NCBI GenBank assembly: GCA_027341705.1 | Contig: DAIELO010000073.1 | Location: forward strand, 1-6,408 | Direction: 5' to 3' | Length of the DNA stretch: 6,408 bases | Origin: Caryophanales bacterium | GTDB taxonomy: Bacteria > Bacillota > Bacilli > Alicyclobacillales > SLC66 | Part shown: positions 1 to 6,042 of the stretch, in pieces | Layout: each line of letters begins with the position of its first letter | How positions within the stretch are numbered: position 1 is the first letter of the stretch | Program-made: the position numbers and the translations under genes | Notes under the pieces: generated by a model | The model's input: only the letters and a program-made list of their open reading frames with translations | Database searches by the model: none | What the model was told of the DNA's origin: nothing

Positions 1-202
1 CCCGCACCCACAATGGGCTCCAAGAACAGCGCAAAAGGCTCTTAATAGTTATATAAAAACTTGAATTCTGAATTGATTATTTGTGTTTTCTATCGCCAAC
101 AGATCCATTAAATCGTTTTTTTGTAAGGGTTTACATTAGGTTTAGCTTATGAAACAGCTTTACTTAAAGGTTTTTCACAAAAATTTCACGAGTTTGCCTC
201 TT

Positions 203-235
203 TAATCCACACGCCTTGGATTATAATTGAATTAT
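203..235. other. Perfect 7-bp hairpin followed by an A+T palindrome
   Basis: Bases 203-209 (TAATCCA) are exactly complementary to 217-223 (TGGATTA) around a 7-nt loop (CACGCCT). Sharing base 223, a second symmetrical element, ATAATT-G-AATTAT, spans 223-235. The hairpin is not followed by a U-tract, so it does not look like an intrinsic terminator. Two adjoining dyads about 190-225 nt upstream of the first start codon could be a regulator's operator or part of a structured leader RNA. Short dyads also arise by chance in A+T-rich DNA. The symmetry is seen directly; any function is inference. Confidence 0.35.
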
Positions 236-361
236 CAAATTACTAATTACCCCAAGTATATCCTTTGTCATTTCTTTTGGTAATCCGCATATATTCTTCT
301 CTAGCGTCACGATTTACTAGAAGCTTGCAATTTCTCAATTCAGCTTTATGTTCACCTATTG

Positions 362-389
362 TTGACACCGCAGAACCGAAGTATATGGA
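362..389 (+). promoter_or_regulatory. Candidate sigma-A type promoter for the operon
   Basis: TTGACA at 362-367 matches the -35 consensus exactly. Sixteen bases later lies TATGGA (384-389), only a half match to TATAAT; TATATG at 382-387 is a slightly different choice with a short 14-nt spacer. Transcription would start near 396, giving a short leader of about 30 nt before the ATG at 428. The weak -10 box makes this a tentative call, and a promoter further upstream is equally possible. Confidence 0.3.
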
Positions 390-427
390 TTTTTACTTAA
401 CTAACAAGTAGAAAGGCGGCTAAAACA

Positions 428-1183
428 ATGAAAGCTGTAATTATGGCTGGTGGTAAAGGCACACGCTTATATCCACTCACACGTCGCATTCCCAAACCCA
501 TGATGCCTTTATTGGATCGACCGGTGATGGAATACATGATTGATCTTCTGCACCGCAATGGCATTCGAGAAGTAGGAGTCTCACTAGGTCATCTTCCTGA
601 TTCCATCCGCATGTATTTTGGAGATGGTAGTCGCTTTCTTGTCAGAATGACATATGCCATTGAAAAATCCCCACTAGGAACTGCTGGAGGGATTAAGAAT
701 TTTCAAGATTTTCTCGATGAACCTTTTGTCGTTGCTAGTGGCGATGGGGTGACAGATATTAATTTACAAGAAGCGATCGATGCCCACAAACAAAATGGTG
801 CATTGGTTACCATCATACTTACACAAGTCACTAACCCTACTGGCTTTGGCGTCGTGGTGACAGATGACACAGGCCGGGTGGTTCACTTCATTGAAAAACC
901 AACAACTTGGGACGCTTCCACCATGTATTATGCTAATACTGGCATATACATTATGGAACCAGAAGTGCTATCATTCATTCCTAGAGATCGCCCTTATGAT
1001 TTCGGACATGAATTGTTTCCTAGACTGCTTCAGTTAGGAATGCCTATTTATGGCCATCACGCGACCGGATATTGGTCTGATATCGGAACACTTCAACAAT
1101 ACTATCAAACCCAACTAGATCTGCTCAGTGGCAAAATCCATCTTCCTTTGTCTGAGGACGTTTTGTTGGCAAATGCGCAGTAA
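428..1183 (+). CDS. Sugar-1-phosphate nucleotidyltransferase (NDP-sugar pyrophosphorylase), core domain only
   Basis: This 251-residue cytoplasmic enzyme joins a nucleoside triphosphate to a sugar-1-phosphate, releasing pyrophosphate. The NTP_transferase fold is clear: the nucleotide loop GGKGTRLYP at residues 8-16, IPKPMMP at 21-27, PLGTAGG at 82-88, the metal-binding SGDGVTD at 104-110, EKP at 156-158, NTGIY at 170-174 and WSDIGT at 216-221. The overall pattern resembles mannose-1-phosphate guanylyltransferase-like proteins more than classical GlgC. The protein ends soon after the catalytic core, so the left-handed beta-helix (hexapeptide) C-terminal domain of GlgC and many relatives is absent; the next gene starts 13 nt later, so this looks like a naturally short form. 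The ATG follows AAAGGCGG (412-419) by 8 nt. As first gene of a glycogen operon it may make ADP-, UDP- or GDP-glucose. The fold is sure; the substrate is not shown by the sequence. Confidence 0.93.
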   Translation: MKAVIMAGGKGTRLYPLTRRIPKPMMPLLDRPVMEYMIDLLHRNGIREVGVSLGHLPDSIRMYFGDGSRFLVRMTYAIEKSPLGTAGGIKNFQDFLDEPFVVASGDGVTDINLQEAIDAHKQNGALVTIILTQVTNPTGFGVVVTDDTGRVVHFIEKPTTWDASTMYYANTGIYIMEPEVLSFIPRDRPYDFGHELFPRLLQLGMPIYGHHATGYWSDIGTLQQYYQTQLDLLSGKIHLPLSEDVLLANAQ

Positions 1184-1196
1184 ATAAGAGGAGTTT

Positions 1197-3665
1197 ATGC
1201 ATTCACTTGTCATTCATTATCATCGGTTAGATCACCAATACCTGGATTGGGACTTGTGGGTATGGCCCTCAAGCACCCAATCGCAGTTAGGTGGCGATTA
1301 TGGTTCTACTTATCAAGATGAGTTTGGAGTGGTCTTTCAAGTCTCTTTTCCTGAGGAACTTGAACAGATTGGCTTTCTCATTCGCCGTGGCAGTACTCAC
1401 TGGTTACAAAAAGAGGGAGAACAGGATCGCTACATTCAGTTGTTGACTCCGTTTACCGAGATTTGGGTCGCTGAAAACCAGTCGCAACTTTTTTATACAC
1501 TCGCAGAAGCTCGAACTGCGGTTTTTCCTCTTGTCACGAAAGCTTATCTCGACACTCCAACACTTGTATTAATGCGACTTTTCGAACCTTATGTTCCTAA
1601 TTTGCTCCATGAATCATTTTGGGTAAAGGATTTGATTACATCACACAAGTGGTTAGCAAAGCCTGTACCCCTTCCCTCTCCCACAAATTCAATGATATTG
1701 ATGCAGCTTTTATTACCTGAAGAAATCGATGTCACTCATCCTTGTGTGATTACTGGTGCCGTATCAATAGATACGACCGTGATTCCCCGTCGCGCGTTGG
1801 ATGATGATGCTTATTTTTATGCTTATGATGACTTAGGCTGTGTTTGCCAGCCCACATCCTCACATTTTCGTGTGTGGGCACCCACTGCATCACAGGTCAC
1901 CTTGCTAATTTACAACAGCGAAGCAGCTGCGCCAATCCAAGAAACGCCCATGAAAAATGACCAAAACGGCACTTGGGTTGCCACACTTCTTGGAAATTGG
2001 CACGGATTTTACTACCTTTATCAATTGGAGATTCATCAAATTACTACGCTGGCAGTCGATCCTTATGCCAAAGCCCTTGCCGCAGATCGATCACGAGCAA
2101 TGATCGTCGATTTGGCGAGAACCAATCCACCAGCGTGGGACACAGACCGTAAAATTTTACTAGAGCGCGCCACAGATGCTATTATTTATGAAACGCACCT
2201 GCGGGACTTCTCCGCACATTCTTCTTCTGGGGCTATTCACCCAGGTAAGTACCTACAATTCAATGATCATCACCAAAGATCAACCGATGGGCTGGTTTCT
2301 GGACTAGAACACCTGTTGGAGTTAGGCATTACGCATGTTCAACTGCTTCCGATTGCAGAATTCGGAAGATTCGAAGAAAAGAACCCCGATGAGTATAATT
2401 GGGGATATGATCCTAGATTTTATCTTGTACCAGAAGGCAGGTATGCTTCCAACCGCTCTGGTATTGAACGGATCTACGAATTTAAGCAAATGATTTATTC
2501 ACTTCATCAACACGGACTAGGTGTGATTTTGGATGTGGTGTTTAATCACTCATTTCACACCACATCCTCATCGTTTCATAAAATTGTTCCTGAATATTAC
2601 TTTCGCACTGACGAGGAGGGCCATTACACTAACGGCGCGGGTGTAGGCAACGAGTTGGCCACGGAAAGACCAATGGTACAAAAATTTGTGAAAGATGCGC
2701 TGATTTATTGGTTAACCGAATTTCACGTTGATGGATTCCGTTTTGATTTGATGGCACTCATTGGCAAATCGTCGATGATGGAGATTGTAAACAGCCTACG
2801 ACAACTTCGCCCTGACGTGCTTCTGTATGGTGAACCATGGGCAGCAGGACCATCAGGGATATTCGGAGATAATTTACTACTCAAAGGCGATCAGCAACAC
2901 ACCGGTCTCGCAGTGTTTAACGACCAATTACGTGATGCATTGGTAGGTTCAGTTTTTGATCGTAACAATACTGGCTATGTTACTGGTCAATTAGCAACCG
3001 TACATGACGTTAAAAAGGGGGTGGTGGGCAGCATCGCATACCAAGGTGTATGGAACAATTTTGCTGCCTCACCTAGCGAAACCGTCAATTATGCCTCCTG
3101 TCATGACAATTGGACACTTTGGGATCGCATTCATATTAGTGACCCATGGGAGACTGAGCATGTAAAAATAACCATGGATTTATTGGCGCAAGCCATCATA
3201 TTCACTTCCCAAGGCATTCCTTTTATGCAGAGTGGCGAAGAATTTTTACGCACCAAACACGGAAAAGACAACACGTATCTGGCTGGCGACGATATCAATG
3301 CACTTGACTGGCATCGCAAATTAGAATATTTTCATGTTTTTTCTTATTACAAAGGATTGATTCACTTGCGCAAATCCCATCCCGCATTTCGCATGAGCGA
3401 TGCCGCGCAAGTGAATGAACACTTGGAATTTGTACACACGTCACCACCACTGCTTGCTTGGATTCTAAAAGACCATGCGAACGGCGACGATTGGAAACAC
3501 ATACTCGTTATCGTCAATCCGCTTCGTACCGTAACCAGTATGTGGCTGCCTGATGGCACGTGGACAATTGTAGTAAATAAAGACCAAGCTGGAGTGATAC
3601 CTCTAGGCTTTGTGGATCAGCAAACAGAGATTCTACCACTTTCGTGCCAAATTTTGTACCAGTAA
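1197..3665 (+). CDS. pulA: Type I pullulanase (glycogen/alpha-1,6-glucan debranching enzyme, GH13)
   Basis: The enzyme hydrolyses alpha-1,6 branch links in glycogen, pullulan or limit dextrins. Of 822 residues, about 3-95 form a CBM41 starch-binding module with aromatics W18, W21 and W23. A less conserved pullulanase N-terminal region follows to about 215, then CBM48 (about 218-290, with FRVWAPTA at 224-231), then the GH13 barrel. The type I signature YNWGYDP is at 400-406. Catalytic regions are DVVFNH (446-451), GFRFDLM (513-519, nucleophile D517), GEPW (545-548, acid/base E546) and NYASCHDN (631-638, D637), so all catalytic residues are present. There is no signal peptide, so it should act in the cytoplasm like Bacillus AmyX. 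The start is fixed by CBM41 beginning at residue 3. Its Shine-Dalgarno GAGGAG (1188-1193) sits only 3 nt from the ATG, unusually close. In this operon it probably trims branches left by the phosphorylase encoded next. Confidence 0.96.
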   Translation: MHSLVIHYHRLDHQYLDWDLWVWPSSTQSQLGGDYGSTYQDEFGVVFQVSFPEELEQIGFLIRRGSTHWLQKEGEQDRYIQLLTPFTEIWVAENQSQLFYTLAEARTAVFPLVTKAYLDTPTLVLMRLFEPYVPNLLHESFWVKDLITSHKWLAKPVPLPSPTNSMILMQLLLPEEIDVTHPCVITGAVSIDTTVIPRRALDDDAYFYAYDDLGCVCQPTSSHFRVWAPTASQVTLLIYNSEAAAPIQETPMKNDQNGTWVATLLGNWHGFYYLYQLEIHQITTLAVDPYAKALAADRSRAMIVDLARTNPPAWDTDRKILLERATDAIIYETHLRDFSAHSSSGAIHPGKYLQFNDHHQRSTDGLVSGLEHLLELGITHVQLLPIAEFGRFEEKNPDEYNWGYDPRFYLVPEGRYASNRSGIERIYEFKQMIYSLHQHGLGVILDVVFNHSFHTTSSSFHKIVPEYYFRTDEEGHYTNGAGVGNELATERPMVQKFVKDALIYWLTEFHVDGFRFDLMALIGKSSMMEIVNSLRQLRPDVLLYGEPWAAGPSGIFGDNLLLKGDQQHTGLAVFNDQLRDALVGSVFDRNNTGYVTGQLATVHDVKKGVVGSIAYQGVWNNFAASPSETVNYASCHDNWTLWDRIHISDPWETEHVKITMDLLAQAIIFTSQGIPFMQSGEEFLRTKHGKDNTYLAGDDINALDWHRKLEYFHVFSYYKGLIHLRKSHPAFRMSDAAQVNEHLEFVHTSPPLLAWILKDHANGDDWKHILVIVNPLRTVTSMWLPDGTWTIVVNKDQAGVIPLGFVDQQTEILPLSCQILYQ

Positions 3666-3672
3666 TTATTTT

Positions 3673-3689
3673 GAAAGGATGATCTTGTG
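3673..3689 (+). promoter_or_regulatory. Ribosome binding site fixing a GTG start
   Basis: GAAAGGA at 3673-3679 lies 7 nt before the GTG at 3687-3689. The bases after it (TGATC) also resemble the extended anti-Shine-Dalgarno complement. The site supports GTG as the start; the conserved family sequence begins five residues later, leaving no room for a later start. Confidence 0.7.
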
Positions 3690-5444
3690 GAAATTAACGC
3701 GGCGTACTTTACAGCTGAATTTGGAATTGATGAAACACTTTCGATTTACTCTGGAGGTCTCGGCATTCTAGCTGGTGATTACTTAAAATCTGCTCATGAT
3801 TTGGGATTGCCCATTGTCGGTATCAGCATACTTTATAGAAGAGGTTATTTTTTCCAGCATATTTTAGAACAAGGCGAACAAGTGGAGTTATACCCTGAAC
3901 TAAATATCAACGAAGCCCCACTTGCCCCAGCACTTGATCATAACGGTAATCCAATTGTTGTTGGTGTGCCGATCGCCGGACGAACTGTGTTACTAAAAGT
4001 TTGGCATGTTAAAATTGGAAATATACCTATTTATCTACTTGACGCAGATCTTGAGCACAACACACCTGAAGACCGCGCCCTGACTGATCACTTATATGGA
4101 GGCAATCAGGAAACGCGGATTGCACAGGAAATAATATTAGGCATTGGTGGGGTTCGCGCAATACGCAAGCTTGGAATTGCCCCTAACGTTTGGCACCTCA
4201 ATGAAGGCCATGCGGCATTCTCGTCACTTGAACGCATTCGGGAGTATTCAGCAGAGGGAGTACCATTTTCGCATGCGGTAGACAGGGTGAAGCCTGCAAC
4301 CATTTTTACGACCCATACACCGGTTCCTGCTGGTCATGATCGATTTGATCTGCACATGATTGACGAGTATTTAGGTGACTTTTATTGGCAAATGGGAGCC
4401 AGCCGGGATCAAGTAATGGCACTTGGCGTGGTTGACGAACAGTTTAATATGACCAGATTGGCTGTGTCTACTGCATGGAAAATCAATGGTGTCAGTGACC
4501 TGCACACAAAAGTCACACATGACTTGCTAAATCGTTGGCTACCCGAGGCCAATGGACAATTTTCGTTAATCGGCATTACAAACGGTGTGCATGCGGCCAC
4601 CTGGGTTTCCAAGGAATTAAAGTCATTACTCAATCACCATCTGGGACATCACTGGATTGATGAAATCAATAAGCAACACACATGGAAAAACTTTGACCTT
4701 ATTCCTGATGAGTCATTATGGGAAACTCATCAAACAGCTAAACGACGTTTGTTAAGCGAGTATTCACTCGACCTGCAGGAAGACGTTCTATTGATTGGAT
4801 TTGCCAGACGCTTTGCTACATACAAGCGAGCAAATTTAATTTTTCAAGATCTTGAGCGACTTAGCGAACTGGTGAATCACGCTGATCGTCCTGTCGCCTT
4901 TGTATTTGCTGGAAAGGCTCATCCCGCCGACAAACCTGGTCAACTTTTGCTTCAAGAAATCGTTGAAGCTTCGAAACTTCAGCAATTGAAGCACCGCATC
5001 TTCTTCTTGCAGAACTACGACATGGCCATGTCTAGTTTATTGGTGCAAGGCGTTGATGTCTGGTTAAACACACCAGTCAAATTCATGGAAGCTAGTGGAA
5101 CTAGTGGCCAAAAAGCAGCATTAAACGGCGTGATTAACTGCAGTGTGCTCGACGGATGGTGGGCAGAAGGATATAACGGTGAAAATGGATGGGCGATAGA
5201 TAGTGACCCGTCTTTACCATTTGAGGAAATGAACCGAGTAGATAGTAGCGCACTTTATCATTTACTAGAACACGAAATAATTCCCTTGTATTACCAAAAA
5301 AATGATCGCCAGCTCCCCACCAATTGGATTCATTTAATGAAAACATGCATACGCACACTAGCCCCCCAATACAATACACATCGCATGGTCTTTGACTATG
5401 TGGATCAACTTTATGTGCCTACTTTAGAGAACCAAGATATTTAA
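3687..5444 (+). CDS. glgP: Alpha-glucan (glycogen/maltodextrin) phosphorylase, short GT35 form
   Basis: The enzyme phosphorolyses terminal alpha-1,4-glucosyl units to glucose-1-phosphate, using pyridoxal phosphate. The 585 residues match the divergent bacterial/archaeal alpha-glucan phosphorylase branch (TIGR02094 type): AYFTAEFGI at 6-14, YSGGLGILAGD at 21-31, YGGNQETR at 137-144, WHLNEGHAAF at 169-178, THTPVPAGHDRF at 209-220, GFARRFATYKR at 371-381 and AGKAHPAD at 408-415. The cofactor motif EASGTSGQK is at 468-476, with K476 the predicted PLP lysine. The family's longer members (roughly 800 residues) carry an N-terminal DUF3417 region; here the protein starts right at the catalytic domain. 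The GTG start, 7 nt after GAAAGGA, leaves no coding room for it because pullulanase ends 21 nt upstream. No signal peptide is seen. Pairing with a debrancher gives near-complete glycogen breakdown. Classical allosteric and phosphorylation regions of animal enzymes are not recognisable. Confidence 0.95.
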   Translation: MEINAAYFTAEFGIDETLSIYSGGLGILAGDYLKSAHDLGLPIVGISILYRRGYFFQHILEQGEQVELYPELNINEAPLAPALDHNGNPIVVGVPIAGRTVLLKVWHVKIGNIPIYLLDADLEHNTPEDRALTDHLYGGNQETRIAQEIILGIGGVRAIRKLGIAPNVWHLNEGHAAFSSLERIREYSAEGVPFSHAVDRVKPATIFTTHTPVPAGHDRFDLHMIDEYLGDFYWQMGASRDQVMALGVVDEQFNMTRLAVSTAWKINGVSDLHTKVTHDLLNRWLPEANGQFSLIGITNGVHAATWVSKELKSLLNHHLGHHWIDEINKQHTWKNFDLIPDESLWETHQTAKRRLLSEYSLDLQEDVLLIGFARRFATYKRANLIFQDLERLSELVNHADRPVAFVFAGKAHPADKPGQLLLQEIVEASKLQQLKHRIFFLQNYDMAMSSLLVQGVDVWLNTPVKFMEASGTSGQKAALNGVINCSVLDGWWAEGYNGENGWAIDSDPSLPFEEMNRVDSSALYHLLEHEIIPLYYQKNDRQLPTNWIHLMKTCIRTLAPQYNTHRMVFDYVDQLYVPTLENQDI

Positions 5445-5460
5445 ATGTTCTCAAAGAAAC

Positions 5461-5475
5461 GGGGATGATAACTTG
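5461..5475 (+). promoter_or_regulatory. Weak ribosome binding site with TTG start
   Basis: GGGGA (5461-5465) lies 7 nt before the TTG at 5473-5475. No ATG or GTG lies in frame between the upstream stop and this codon, and the conserved DUF4912 sequence begins near residue 20, so TTG is the best start. The ATG at 5465 is in another frame. A rare start with an imperfect site suggests lower output than from neighbouring genes; that is inference. Confidence 0.6.
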
Positions 5476-6042
5476 GAAATTATCACTGATGAAAATTCCG
5501 ACTGGTCACGAAAGGGCAACATTAACCGTATTCGCTTGATGATTATTGATCCCTTTACGTTATTTGCCTACTGGGAAGTGGACACCCTTCATCAACAGCT
5601 CATTAGTGACCACTTTCAATGCCGATGGGAGGAACTCCCACTGTTATTACTCTTACATGACGTGACAACTGTTCACTTTAACGGCACCAATGCACCCATC
5701 GTTAGTCAGGAACGCGTGAATGCAGGATCTGATCATTGGTATTTTCGGCACACATCGCCTCAACATCGCTATGTCCTAGACCTAAGAACGACCACGTTAT
5801 CTGGTCAACATTTTGCCATCTTACGTTCAAATATGGTAGTGACCCCTCCCATTCCCGGGGAGATGCCAGGTACGCCGAACTTTGAATGGCAAGAAGAAGC
5901 CTACAATACGTTGGCACCTACCCGTTTTTCCACAAACAATGAGCTATTCACCGATGCCGTAGCTAACCCGCTTTTGAAAATTCCGTATCACAATGAGTTT
6001 GACGGGTACCGAATTATTGAGAGGGGGCTCGCACATGAATAA
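5473..6042 (+). CDS. DUF4912 domain protein of the glycogen operon, function unknown
   Basis: This 189-residue protein has no signal peptide or membrane segment and is probably cytoplasmic. Residues about 20-126 fit the DUF4912 family as I know it: a strand ending in DP followed by an aromatic YWE (LMIIDPFTLFAYWEV, 22-36), a hydrophobic strand LLLLLHDVT (57-65), WYFRHTSPQHRYVLDL (89-104), and the closing ILRSNMVVTPP (116-126). About 60 residues follow with no motif I recognise, rich in Pro, Asn and aromatics, and may be flexible. The gene lies 28 nt after the phosphorylase and its last 8 nt overlap the branching-enzyme start, which suggests translational coupling and possibly a physical partnership. 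The aromatic-rich beta pattern would suit carbohydrate binding, but no activity can be read from the sequence. An accessory, targeting or regulatory role in glycogen metabolism is inference; it could also act on a neighbouring enzyme. Confidence 0.85.
   Translation: MEIITDENSDWSRKGNINRIRLMIIDPFTLFAYWEVDTLHQQLISDHFQCRWEELPLLLLLHDVTTVHFNGTNAPIVSQERVNAGSDHWYFRHTSPQHRYVLDLRTTTLSGQHFAILRSNMVVTPPIPGEMPGTPNFEWQEEAYNTLAPTRFSTNNELFTDAVANPLLKIPYHNEFDGYRIIERGLAHE
6021..6037 (+). promoter_or_regulatory. Ribosome binding site inside the preceding gene
   Basis: GAGGGGG (6021-6027), within the last codons of the DUF4912 gene, stands 7 nt before the ATG at 6035. It fixes that start and places it 8 nt inside the upstream frame, so ribosomes finishing the DUF4912 protein terminate next to this start site. 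Confidence 0.65.

Larger units (their letters stand above)
1..427. other. A+T-rich upstream leader without a convincing gene
   Basis: This stretch precedes the operon and is clearly poorer in G+C (about 33% by hand count over 61-427) than the genes after it. The first 42 bases are open in all three + frames; one frame ends at a TAA at 43-45 and could be the last 14 codons of an upstream gene, but nothing identifies it. The region holds a perfect hairpin (203-223), an adjoining palindrome (223-235), a TTGACA box (362-367) and the Shine-Dalgarno of the first gene (412-419). A 49-codon open frame on the - strand (392 down to 243) and an 18-codon + strand ORF (149-205) are discussed as findings; neither is well supported as a gene. 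I see no T-box consensus and no strong GC stem with a U-run. Confidence 0.6.

Noticed and set aside
1..45. Possible last codons of an upstream gene, ending in TAA at 43-45
   Set aside because: All three + frames are open here for at least 14 codons, so the frame cannot be chosen and nothing is recognisable.
152..176. AAAC-AG-CTTT-ACTT-AAAG-GTTTTT stem with a T-run, terminator-like
   Set aside because: The stem is A+T-only apart from two or three pairs and contains a 2-nt bulge, so it would be too weak for a convincing intrinsic terminator.
68..343. Nine-base inverted repeat CTGAATTGA (68-76) and TCAATTCAG (335-343)
   Set aside because: Short, A+T-rich and about 260 bases apart; no transposase or target duplication goes with it, so chance is the simplest reading.
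3131..3559. Two - strand open frames of 62 and 65 codons within the pullulanase gene
   Set aside because: They lie opposite the conserved GH13 coding sequence, show no recognisable domain and no ribosome binding site; shadows of the real gene.
4106..4633. Two - strand open frames within the phosphorylase gene
   Set aside because: They overlap strongly conserved phosphorylase motifs and have unlikely Cys/Ser-rich compositions; antisense artefacts.
5445..5468. ATG directly after the phosphorylase stop, giving a 7-codon ORF
   Set aside because: Too short, without its own binding site, and in a different frame from the DUF4912 gene.
5134..5917. - strand open frames across the phosphorylase end and the DUF4912 gene
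   Set aside because: No known motif, and the + strand carries clear family signatures over the same bases.
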